A stretch of 64,000 nucleotides of DNA, from positions 2,308,254 through 2,372,253 of the forward strand of contig NC_017390.1 in NCBI RefSeq assembly GCF_000026985.1, given 5' to 3'. Made by a program: the position numbers and the translations under genes. This DNA comes from Erwinia pyrifoliae DSM 12163. Its GTDB lineage: Bacteria > Pseudomonadota > Gammaproteobacteria > Enterobacterales > Enterobacteriaceae. Under the pieces are notes generated by a model that made no database searches, was not told where the DNA came from, and saw only the letters and a list, made by a program, of their open reading frames with translations. The stretch's first letter is position 1, and every line of letters begins with the position of its first letter. Below, piece by piece: positions 35,215 to 43,388 of this stretch.

Positions 35215-36609
35215 ATGCCAAATAATACTTATCACCTTAGTCGGGCCATCATGCTATTTACCCTTGCCATGCTGCTGTCGAGTATCGGCCTCGAGTCACG
35301 TCATTTTGCCTCGCTGTCACTATTCTGGCCCTGTAATGCCGTATTTCTCGGACTGCTGGTTCGCTTTCCTTCGCTGGACAAATCGGGCAACCTGCTGGTG
35401 CTTTATATGGGCATGTTGTGCGCCGAACTCTGTTTTGGCAACGACATAATGGTGGCCATTGGGCTGAATGCCGCCAACATTGTGTTTATTACCACCGCGC
35501 GTTGGGTGCTGCTTACCCTGTACTTCAGGCGCACGTTTACCCGTCGTTTGCAGGCTCTGTTGCACCTGTTTCCGGCATCACTGCTCGGAGCGGCAGCATG
35601 TGCGGTGGTTGGAGCCGTCGTCAGCCAGCACTACTTTGACGATGATCTGGTCAAAGCCTGGTCCTCGTGGTTTTCCGAACAGATGTCGACCTCAATTTTG
35701 CTGTTGCCGCTGATGATTAGCCTGCCGCGCCGTCAGCAGCTGCCGCAGCTTGCCGCAGCGCTGCGCGACAGCAGCGTTTTGCCTCTGCTGACGCTGATCG
35801 TGACAATCGTCAGTGCAATTTGGTTGGGTGGGGGTGGCAGTCTGCTGTTCCCCCTGCCCGCGTTGCTATGGTGCGCCATCAGCTATCCGCTCTTTGTCAC
35901 CTGTTTTCTGACCATGCTGACCGGTATTAGCGAAATTATATTGGTGGCAGGCAATGTATTGAATATTCAGGGTAAGGGTGATCTGTTTCGCATCGACAGC
36001 TTGTCCTCTGCACGCCTCGGCGTGGCGGCCATGCTGATCGGTCCGCTGATTGTCAGCCTGAGCACGCTTTCTAATAAAAAGCTGGTGGCACGCATTACCC
36101 GGCGTGCTGATTATGACTTTTTAACCGGTGCGCTGACACGCAGCGGTCTCTCAACAAAACTGGATTCACTGGTTACCGGGCGCAACCGGCAACAGGGATT
36201 TATCGGCGCAGCGCTAGTGATTGATATCGACCGTTTCAAGGATATCAATGACACTTGGGGCCATGCTGCGGGGGACTACGTACTGGCAAAAACCGCTGAG
36301 TGTCTTCGTGAAGGGCTATCACCATCGACGCTGGTTTGTCGTATGGGCGGGGAAGAGTTTTTGATTTTGATCCAGGGGATGACGCAGCCTCGCTCGTCAC
36401 TGTTGGCCAATCGCCTGCGGCAAAACGTTGAAAACAACAAGATTATTTTTAACGGTCACGATTTGAGTGTGACGGTCAGTATTGGCATCAGCTCGCTTAA
36501 CATCAGCAACGTGAACAGCCTTGACGAGTCGATTATGCGCGCCGACGAACAGCTCTATATTGCCAAGAGTAGCGGGCGTAATCAGGTACGACCCGAATTT
36601 GTGCTGTAA
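35215..36609 (+). CDS. Membrane-bound diguanylate cyclase (MASE1-like + GGDEF)
   Basis: A 464-residue protein. Residues about 10-285 contain roughly eight hydrophobic segments with a Phe-Trp-Pro-Cys-Asn motif near 37-41, resembling MASE1 sensor domains. The GGDEF domain spans about 297-460, with metal Asp337 (Val-Ile-Asp-Ile-Asp-Arg-Phe-Lys) and GGEEF at 378-382, an active form. The inhibitory RxxD site five residues before GGEEF is absent (Ser-Pro-Ser-Thr there), so product inhibition at that site is not expected. It should make c-di-GMP, which controls motility against exopolysaccharide in Erwinia; flagellar genes lie nearby. A hairpin follows. Confidence 0.88.
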   Translation: MPNNTYHLSRAIMLFTLAMLLSSIGLESRHFASLSLFWPCNAVFLGLLVRFPSLDKSGNLLVLYMGMLCAELCFGNDIMVAIGLNAANIVFITTARWVLLTLYFRRTFTRRLQALLHLFPASLLGAAACAVVGAVVSQHYFDDDLVKAWSSWFSEQMSTSILLLPLMISLPRRQQLPQLAAALRDSSVLPLLTLIVTIVSAIWLGGGGSLLFPLPALLWCAISYPLFVTCFLTMLTGISEIILVAGNVLNIQGKGDLFRIDSLSSARLGVAAMLIGPLIVSLSTLSNKKLVARITRRADYDFLTGALTRSGLSTKLDSLVTGRNRQQGFIGAALVIDIDRFKDINDTWGHAAGDYVLAKTAECLREGLSPSTLVCRMGGEEFLILIQGMTQPRSSLLANRLRQNVENNKIIFNGHDLSVTVSIGISSLNISNVNSLDESIMRADEQLYIAKSSGRNQVRPEFVL

Positions 36610-36613
36610 TGAT

Positions 36614-36641
36614 GCCAACCCGCACGCCACGGGTTGGCTTT
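36614..36641 (+). terminator. Terminator-like hairpin after the diguanylate cyclase gene
   Basis: GCCAACCCG and CGGGTTGGC form a perfect 9-bp stem with a 7-nt loop, followed by TTT, 5 nt after the cyclase stop. Confidence 0.6.
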
Positions 36642-36719
36642 GTAGAGTAACAACTGCCGATCATTTTAGGTAAGCCCGGTAAAAGGGGAGAGTTAACGCG
36701 GTCGATATTCGCTCACCTC

Positions 36720-38468
36720 TTAATAATAGGCAATTTTGCGATCGATTCCGTTCAGGTTAACCATCATGTAGCCGCTGGGCGTCAGATCGGTGGGTGTGCT
36801 TGCCGTGGCGGTGGCGATTGTCAGTATGCCTTTCTCATTCGCCCCGACTCCCGCCAGCCCGTTATGCAAGCTCATACGCGCTGCCGGAGATACCGTGCCT
36901 ATGGTGGTAAGATCGGCAACTTCGTCCAGATCCGAAGTAAATAACGAACATACCCCGGACTCAAAGCGCGTTGGCCCGGTCGATGTCAGATTAAACAGGC
37001 TATCGCCACTGTTAGCTTTGAGTTTCACCCAAATCTCCGATGTGGTAGTACCAACGCGGTTGTATTTGATGTCGAGCACCGCCGGTAAACCATAATGGCG
37101 GATGTCGGCGTAGATCGCCTTAGCACAGCGATAGATAGCAAGATAGCTGGTGCCTGAAGACATCGCCGTGACAGGATTACCGGCGACCCCGTTGATTTCT
37201 TCATTAGTGAGTTTGCCAGTCATCTCAACAATCCACTGCTGGTTCTCTTTCGGCATAAAAACCTTGCCCAACTTATACCACTTATCGCAGCCAGAATTAT
37301 TGGTTATCCGGTAGCCACTGTGCCATCCCACACGCAGAGTCCCGGTCATCTGGGTACCAAAACTTTCATCCCGGCGCCAGCCAGTTTCAAAACCGGACAA
37401 CCAGCGGTCGGTGGTGTTGTTCAGACTTACGGATCCACCTGATTGCAGGTTGAGCTGCCTTATTTGCACGCGTGCATTGTCCAGAATCAACGGGTTGGCG
37501 CAGTCTTCCAGACTGAGTGCGTCAATCAACCACTGGCCATTGTTCAGGTCACCGGGGAAACGGGTATGTTTAATCCAGACATTACGCAGGATGCCCTGGG
37601 TCACGCGCGGCATCATCAAAGTTGCATCACTAAAGCCATGCTGAAAGTTAGCGTTTGACAGTTCTATCGCCGTTGAGTGATCCCAGGCACCGTTCGCGCT
37701 GTTTGACCAGCCGACCTCGATGACCCGGCCGTAGGTGTTATTGGTGTAGATATGATCGATCCTGGTGTCCAAAGTATCCAGTAATTTGAATACCGTTCCG
37801 CCGTTGTTTTGAGCACGAAAACAGGTAACCTGAACGTCTTCTCCCGCGACGATGGTGTTTTCAAAAAACGGTTGTTGATTACTGCACATTTCAGCCGATA
37901 TGGCTCTCTGATTAACGTTGATGTCTGCATCTGCCCGGCCGTCCCAGCTCATTCCTGCGATCACGGTACGCCGCGCCTGAACCTTGAACACGGGCGTGGC
38001 TGACATGTCAGAGATAATCGTGGTACGCGGTGTTAGCCCCTGTGAACTATCGTCGCCGTAAAGACTAAACAAGCGTATTTCACTGGCGGACAGGTCGATG
38101 GGATGGATTAAGAAATTGCCGGCAGGAAATCGCACTCCCATCTTATCGCCCTCGCCATGGACGCTTTTCGACCAGCTCAACATGCGTTTACAGGCCGTGC
38201 TGTCATCCGTGACGCCGTCACCTTTAGCGCCAAAGTGGTAGATATTCAGCTCTTCTATGCTATTACTGACGCGACTCCAATAAAAACCATGACCCACGGC
38301 CAACGTACCGCCATCATCTGCTGGTAGCACTGAAGAGTGGGTGCCGATAAAATGACCTCCACCGTGGAAGCTGTCGCCCTCATCGTGATAACGGGTTAAT
38401 AGCGCAATTTCAGCAGATTCAGTCGGCTCGGTGGTCCGTAATTCAGCGAAAGAGTTAACTTCGATCAT
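36720..38468 (-). CDS. Orphan tailspike-like protein, probable polysaccharide depolymerase
   Basis: A 582-residue protein built like a phage tailspike. Residues 1-75 match the anchor module seen before depolymerase domains: Ser-Phe-Ala-Glu-Leu-Arg, a Gly-Gly-Gly-His-Phe segment, Asp-Asp-Gly-Gly-Thr and Gly-Phe-Tyr-Trp-Ser-Arg-Val. Then comes Phe-Gly-Ala-Lys-Gly-Asp-Gly-Val-Thr-Asp-Asp, the classical start of a pectate-lyase-type beta-helix, which fills most of the rest; the last 100 residues form a separate Gly/Thr-rich tip. No signal peptide is seen. The start at 38468 has GGAGGT 5 nt upstream. Such domains cut capsule or EPS such as amylovoran; the substrate here is inference. No structural phage genes adjoin it, only a Q gene upstream. 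Confidence 0.75.
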   Translation of the reverse strand: MIEVNSFAELRTTEPTESAEIALLTRYHDEGDSFHGGGHFIGTHSSVLPADDGGTLAVGHGFYWSRVSNSIEELNIYHFGAKGDGVTDDSTACKRMLSWSKSVHGEGDKMGVRFPAGNFLIHPIDLSASEIRLFSLYGDDSSQGLTPRTTIISDMSATPVFKVQARRTVIAGMSWDGRADADINVNQRAISAEMCSNQQPFFENTIVAGEDVQVTCFRAQNNGGTVFKLLDTLDTRIDHIYTNNTYGRVIEVGWSNSANGAWDHSTAIELSNANFQHGFSDATLMMPRVTQGILRNVWIKHTRFPGDLNNGQWLIDALSLEDCANPLILDNARVQIRQLNLQSGGSVSLNNTTDRWLSGFETGWRRDESFGTQMTGTLRVGWHSGYRITNNSGCDKWYKLGKVFMPKENQQWIVEMTGKLTNEEINGVAGNPVTAMSSGTSYLAIYRCAKAIYADIRHYGLPAVLDIKYNRVGTTTSEIWVKLKANSGDSLFNLTSTGPTRFESGVCSLFTSDLDEVADLTTIGTVSPAARMSLHNGLAGVGANEKGILTIATATASTPTDLTPSGYMMVNLNGIDRKIAYY

Positions 38469-38927
38469 AATAACCTCCAGGACAATGCGCACCCGCGCAG
38501 CGCCTTATTCAGGATAAATTAAATGGTTAGGTTAATTCAGCTTTTAATAGTGGTGCGATATCTTTATGTCATGCGCTGCCGGACAGGGGACGCACACATA
38601 TAAACACTTCCAGCCATGTTGACAGCACGGCTGTGGATATCAGCACAAAAAACACCAACATGTATATACCACCCCATGAAACCTGTATGAATACAAATAC
38701 AGGATCTCATGCAGGGTATTCTGCCCGCTTACATCAACATTCCAGTCAATTCCTTTTCTAACCGCCCGATGACAAAGCCTTAGATCGCCAAAATAATAAG
38801 AATCTGACCCTGACTGCCAGAAAAATTCGATGTTAATAGCCTATAACGGAAATTGCGTACGCATTCAAATAGAAGAAAAATAATTGATAAATCGCTATAT
38901 GACCGCCTGAATCCGATGGGTTATCAA
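38469..38927. other. Intergenic region upstream of the tailspike-like gene
   Basis: 459 AT-rich bases. An inverted repeat CCTGTAT/ATACAGG (38682-38688, 38697-38703) is the only notable structure. It resembles but does not fit a LexA box, the spacing being too long. No ORF is supported. Confidence 0.4.
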
Positions 38928-39296
38928 TCAGGTATTTTCGCATTCCAGCTCACATTCAAGCGCAGTTAACACGCCACAGACAAAGCCCTCCGCAGTCTGT
39001 AGTTTCTTACGAATTGTTCCGTCCGCGCAGCGGCGTCTGCGGGCAATTGAACGCAGTGAAATCAGATAAAGATAGTGGGCGACCAGAATATCATGTTGCT
39101 CTTTAGACTCCATCGCCAACCGACTAATACAGCTATCAAGGATGATGCCATCACCATCACTGCATTGCAGCCTGTTGCCACCATGATGAGTAATCAACCC
39201 TCTGAATCCAGATGCGACCGAGGCATACCCCAGCCGACGCTCGCCGGACGATGCCCAGGCTCCCCAACGCTGAAGTAGTAGTTTGATGTTTCGCAT
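38928..39296 (-). CDS. Phage antitermination protein Q (second copy)
   Basis: A 122-residue Q-type antiterminator of the same family as the one at 3317, opening MRNIKLLLQRWGAW. It has a central Leu-Gln-Cys-Ser-Asp-Gly-Asp-Gly segment, a Leu-Val-Ala-His-Tyr motif, and a helix-turn-helix-like Arg-Ser-Ile-Ala-Arg-Arg-Arg-Arg-Cys-Ala-Asp-Gly-Thr-Ile-Arg-Lys. The start at 39296 has CAGGAG 7 nt upstream. It points at the tailspike-like gene 460 nt downstream. With no other prophage genes nearby it is either a relic or has been kept to express that gene. Confidence 0.8.
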   Translation of the reverse strand: MRNIKLLLQRWGAWASSGERRLGYASVASGFRGLITHHGGNRLQCSDGDGIILDSCISRLAMESKEQHDILVAHYLYLISLRSIARRRRCADGTIRKKLQTAEGFVCGVLTALECELECENT

Positions 39297-40245
39297 AGAG
39301 TGCTCCTGGCTTGATGACTGACGCAGCCAACACACAGCTGACTGCCCCACCAGCTAAAATATTGATTCAGACACCCGCAGCAGCGCTGACCAAACGGGCG
39401 GCCTTGCGGTTAACAGACCAAAGCAACTGATTCGCTTTTTAAGCATCAACGCTGCCTGCCGACAAACAGTGCAACCTGAAACTCGCGCCAGGGTTAATAA
39501 CATCATCTGAGGCACAATGTTTGTGCTTCTATTATCCCGGTCACGACCGCCGCTTTACTGAACGCAATGACATCCAGCCAGCATCCCGGACACCTGATAC
39601 TTCCCTATCTCAGCACGCTTGTTAATTTTTCCTGTATAACACCGTGCAATAGCTAAATCTATAGCAGGTCACGTTTATAGCAAAAAGTATCAATTTTTTC
39701 ATAGCCGCGAGTGATTTATTTAAGTGAATCAGGGTAAATTCAATTTTTGAAATTTGTTAATAGGGTTGTGGCGGCTACTTATTGATGAAAAGGGCTGTTA
39801 CTTTCGGCCACGGATATTTCAAAAAATGTTGGTCTCGCGGGCGGGATCTGTCAGCACGGTTTTTATCAGGCTCTTATCCCGTTATTGGTTATATTACTCA
39901 ATAACGGGATAAGTCTTAAACCTGAGCAGGGTTAATACTGTTAATAACAGAAAATTTAAACGTGCTGTTACTTCAGAAGTTCACCGACGGGAATAACCTA
40001 ACGGTGATAAGTAAATAGTCGTCATGGTTTGATGCGCCGTTTGATTGCACTTAGCCTGGAGTGAATTCGGCGAGTGAGAAGTGAATACTTGCGGACAGGT
40101 GTTACATGATCGAATGAAATATCACCAGGGGATGACGGGAGTCAGGAATCTGACAATACCGATGTTGTTTTGACTTATTGCATCATTTTAGTGGTGGCGA
40201 TGAGGCAAAAAAGAAAACAACAGCCGCATCAAGCGGCCTGTCGGG
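39297..40245. other. Long AT-rich noncoding stretch
   Basis: About 950 bases without a supported gene. It contains one strong hairpin (39873-39913, listed separately). Base composition is lower in GC than the flanking core genome, fitting degraded foreign DNA. Confidence 0.5.
39873..39913. other. Perfect 14-bp inverted repeat
   Basis: CTTATCCCGTTATT (39873-39886) and its exact complement at 39900-39913 enclose 13 nt. There is no adjacent gene; it could be a terminator or the body of a small RNA. Confidence 0.6.
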
Positions 40246-40428
40246 TTAACACACGCTTTCGCTGTCACTGTCATCACTCTGTAAGGACTCGATAAACTTT
40301 CGTTGTTCTAAAGTGAGTCGCCAACCTTCCAAATCGGGTGCTGCCGATGTTTTATCTTGCCTGGCAACATCCTGCATGGGTGAATGACCGTCATCCAAAT
40401 CGTCAGCAGATTTGATTTTGTTATCCAT
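40246..40428 (-). CDS. Small acidic hypothetical protein
   Basis: A 60-residue reading beginning MDNKIKSADDLDDG, strongly acidic, with a Trp-Arg-Leu-Thr-Leu-Glu-Gln-Arg-Lys-Phe helix in the second half and a Ser/Asp-rich tail ending in Cys. It has no recognised family. The frame opens 13 codons earlier but that segment is less convincing. The ribosome site is weak (AGAG). Confidence 0.35.
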   Translation of the reverse strand: MDNKIKSADDLDDGHSPMQDVARQDKTSAAPDLEGWRLTLEQRKFIESLQSDDSDSESVC

Positions 40429-40699
40429 AAACTCTGTTACCGAACATTGTTCAGAAAGAGAGCGCAACCCGCAACGGCACCTTAGCCGTTGACCTGACTG
40501 GACGTTTCTCTCACTGAATACGTTCCGGTCTCCCTGTATAATTTGACAAGTTCCATTTTAGGATTTTTCCGCACGGTTATAAGTTAATTGTTCTAATGTT
40601 TAATAAGGCAAGGATAAACTGCGGGAGGCGAAAAGCCTTATGCAGTACAAATCAGCTCGGCGAGGTTACTGGCCTGGTTTGCAGCGGCCACTTCATGGC

Positions 40700-41656
40700 T
40701 TAACCCCCCGTCTCTTCCAGTACCTGACAAATTACTGCAGAAAGTTGCTTGATCTCGAATTTAGCCACATAGCCATTGGCTCCAACCTTACGGACATGAT
40801 CTTCGTTGGCACTGCCAGAGAGTGAAGAGTGAATGACTACCGGAATATCTCTCAGATACGGGTCGCTTTTGATATGCCGCGTCAGGGTAAATCCATCCAT
40901 TTCCGGCATTTCAAGATCGGTTAGTACCAGCCCGATTTTGTCCTGGATTGGTCGCCCCTCTGCCTGGGCTTCCTGGCGCAACTGTTTAATTTTATTCCAG
41001 GCTTCCAGACCGGTATTGTGCATCATGGCCGGGATCCCCATCACTTTCAGGCCTTGCTCAATCATTTGACGCGCCAGCCTGGAGTCTTCTGCCACAATCG
41101 CTACCGCACCTGGCGGCAATGTTACCTTCTTGATATCGATATCACCTTCTGTCACTTCGCGTACCGAAGGAATGATATCGTGCAGGATCTGCTCGACATC
41201 CAGCACCAACGCCATGTTATTTTGATCATTGAGGTTGGCGATGCTGGTGATGTTTTTCGTATTGACTCCGGAGTCAGCGGCATGTACCTGGCTCCAGTCA
41301 AGCCTGACGATGTCATCTACCGACTCCACGGCAAACGCCTGGGTGCTGCGCGCGTACTCAGTCACCAGCAACAAATTTAGCCCGGTGGTGGGAGTACAGC
41401 CGGCCACGGCGGGCAGATCGATGACCGGGATCAGTTGGCCACGAATATTGGCCATTCCGAGTAACGGCGACTTCATCCCTGCCGCGCGCGTGATATTGGT
41501 CATCGGTACAATTTCACGCAGTTTGAATACGTTAATACCGAATAATTCAGGCTCTTCGCCCTGACAGGCAGACCCCAGACGAAATAACAAGAGTTCAAAT
41601 TTATTTGATAATGCGAGATTCGCTCTCTCATCAATCTCTTTCTGGAAGTTATCCAT
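40700..41656 (-). CDS. cheV: Chemotaxis coupling protein CheV
   Basis: A 318-residue protein made of a CheW-like coupling domain (about 18-165; Gly-Ile-Asn-Val-Phe-Lys-Leu-Arg-Glu-Ile and Asn-Ile-Arg-Gly-Gln-Leu-Ile-Pro-Val-Ile-Asp) and a CheY-like receiver (about 185-318; Ala-Glu-Asp-Ser, phospho-acceptor Asp in Leu-Thr-Asp-Leu-Glu-Met-Pro). It links receptors to CheA and may tune adaptation. The start at 41656 has AGAGGT 5 nt upstream. It lies near the flagellar block but is transcribed away from it, from a candidate FliA promoter. Confidence 0.93.
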   Translation of the reverse strand: MDNFQKEIDERANLALSNKFELLLFRLGSACQGEEPELFGINVFKLREIVPMTNITRAAGMKSPLLGMANIRGQLIPVIDLPAVAGCTPTTGLNLLLVTEYARSTQAFAVESVDDIVRLDWSQVHAADSGVNTKNITSIANLNDQNNMALVLDVEQILHDIIPSVREVTEGDIDIKKVTLPPGAVAIVAEDSRLARQMIEQGLKVMGIPAMMHNTGLEAWNKIKQLRQEAQAEGRPIQDKIGLVLTDLEMPEMDGFTLTRHIKSDPYLRDIPVVIHSSLSGSANEDHVRKVGANGYVAKFEIKQLSAVICQVLEETGG

Positions 41657-41726
41657 GTCTACCTCTGGGTCATAATTGATTATCGTTAACTGACGTGGCA
41701 AAACGCCTTCCGGCACCTACATAGTG

Positions 41727-41753
41727 TTATCGGCAATAATAAAAAAACATACA
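41727..41753 (-). promoter_or_regulatory. Candidate FliA (sigma-28) promoter of cheV
   Basis: The minus strand carries GCCGATAA (complement of 41727-41734), an exact sigma-28 -10 element. The -35 region at the right distance matches TAAAGTTT in only 4 of 8 positions. It lies about 70 nt before the cheV start, as expected for a late flagellar-class gene. Confidence 0.5.
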
Positions 41754-41901
41754 GGACAAATTTTGCAGTCTTTGTGGATCAGCAAGGGCGCGGCCAATAG
41801 CAAGTTGTCCCTTTTCTCATGTTATCCGACGCACGAACAGATGCCGCTAGCTGGCAGGTAGGCGGTAAGCACAAGCTGAAGCACCGAAGAAGGTTGCTCG
41901 C

Positions 41902-42066
41902 ATGGTAAGCCTTGATCCTGTCTTGCAAGGGCTGTCTGAAAAGTATTATGTGGCTTCAGGAGGTGTCTGCTGGCTTAGAAATTACGTATCGCCGGAGGAA
42001 AAACCCATATGGGTGAAAATCGTGCTTATCTCATCTTTGCTTCTGGCGCTGCATACCGCGATATGA
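41902..42066 (+). CDS. Possible 54-residue membrane-anchored small protein
   Basis: A short ORF starting MVSLDPVLQGLSEKYY with a good ribosome site (GAAGAAGG, 8 nt before ATG). The second half has a Trp-Val-Lys then a hydrophobic stretch of about 14 residues (Ile-Val-Leu-Ile-Ser-Ser-Leu-Leu-Leu-Ala-Leu) that could span or anchor in the membrane. Not assigned to a family. It lies alone between cheV and fliE. Confidence 0.35.
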   Translation: MVSLDPVLQGLSEKYYVASGGVCWLRNYVSPEEKPIWVKIVLISSLLLALHTAI

Positions 42067-42836
42067 ATGAGTGATATTATATCTTTATAGTTTCCCTGGT
42101 ATTGACACGTTGTTTACCGCAGCGGATGTGGCCAACCGTGATCCCAACCTATAACTGACAACACACCGCAGCTGACCCAATAAACGCCAACGGCAAGTAA
42201 CAGTAAAACGACAAATAATTCAATATAGTTAATGACTTTTAGCTTATGCACAGGCAATCCCTCATTTTTTGCACGGTTAATAACCTACTGAAAAATTTAG
42301 AGTGTTACCGGTAAGCATGCAACTTAAAATCGAGGGTAATCCCATTAAAATTATTAATTTTAATTACGAAAAGCGTACCCGGTACTCGCCCGGAGCGACA
42401 GACGTTGTGCTATCCCTTTCTGATATAACGGAATATAACGTCAATGTAGCAAACGCAGATCGCCTGTCGAGGTTTGCATCAAGGCGGAGATGAATAACAT
42501 GCCGGTGAGTTTATACCAACCCGTGACTCAAAATCGCTCTTAACGCCAGGACATCGGGTAAAACCGTGAGATTCTTTGTCTGCCAGCGGCAGGAAATGGC
42601 AGAAAGAGACCTGATTTTAGCAGGGCGACTGGTCAGCTCCGGCCGGCAATAAAATGCGTAGCAGTCAAGGTAGGATTTGTTGGCAGCAGATACCCTGTGC
42701 ACTGGCCTGAGCACTGCCTGTGACAGTTCTCATGCTCAGCGCGGAAGCCATGGCCGATCGAATAAGAGACCGGTTATTGCCTCTGCGTTCACCCAAAGAG
42801 GCTTAACGGTAAGAGAGAGTTACCTGTCTTTTATCG
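42067..42836. other. Region between small ORF and fliE
   Basis: 770 bases with one weak ORF (ATG at 42317 to 42493, 58 residues, MQLKIEGNPIKIINF onward, ribosome site poor). It reads like a fragment of a beta-rich protein but cannot be assigned. Nothing else is convincing. Confidence 0.4.
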
Positions 42837-43148
42837 CTAGACCTGCATATTCATGATGTCACTATAGGCGCTGACCAGTTTGTTCCGCACCTGGATGCCC
42901 ATCTGCATAGAAACGCTGGATTTTTGCAGGTCGACCATCACATCATTGAGTGAGATCCCCTCTTTACCCAGTTCAAACTGCTGCGCCTGATTGCGGGCAG
43001 CGCTCTGCGTTTCGCTTATCTTATTCAGCGCCGCTTTTAGCTCCGCGCCAAAATCTGCCGAAGATGCGTTATCAGTTTTACCGCCACTCGCCTGCATAGC
43101 CGCTGTCTGCATGGCCTGCATCACACTATCAATACCCTGAATAGCCAT
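42837..43148 (-). CDS. fliE: Flagellar hook-basal body protein FliE
   Basis: A 103-residue protein joining the MS ring to the rod. Typical features are an N-terminal Met-Ala-Ile-Gln-Gly-Ile segment, an Asp-Phe-Gly-Ala-Glu-Leu-Lys-Ala-Ala-Leu helix, and the C-terminal Val-Asp-Leu-Gln-Lys-Ser-Ser-Val-Ser-Met-Gln and Val-Arg-Asn-Lys-Leu-Val-Ser-Ala-Tyr pattern. Full length. It is divergent from fliF, as in E. coli and Salmonella, with 240 nt between the two starts. Confidence 0.95.
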   Translation of the reverse strand: MAIQGIDSVMQAMQTAAMQASGGKTDNASSADFGAELKAALNKISETQSAARNQAQQFELGKEGISLNDVMVDLQKSSVSMQMGIQVRNKLVSAYSDIMNMQV

Positions 43149-43388
43149 AATTACTCCCGCATAAATGCTGATTTTGTGATTTGTGGTGGCAAACTTAGCA
43201 CAGTGTCAATAAGACAAAGCCGCTAAATAGAGGCAAAAAACGCAGCTTATCCAGCCATCGAATTTCAGGTTTAAGAAAATAATGGCAGTCCATTTAGGTG
43301 GAAATTGTTTAAGTCAGCGCATCAGGGAGTCAGTTTTGTTACGACACTACACGCAGCAGTCCGGTCAACTGTCAGACAGGAACGAGTC

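Noticed and set aside
38682..38703. Possible LexA box upstream of the tailspike-like gene
   Set aside because: The half-sites CCTGTAT/ATACAGG are 8 nt apart, longer than the CTGT-N8-ACAG spacing, so SOS control is not supported.
42511..42714. 67-residue minus-strand ORF upstream of fliE
   Set aside because: It has no ribosome site and no family pattern; probably chance.
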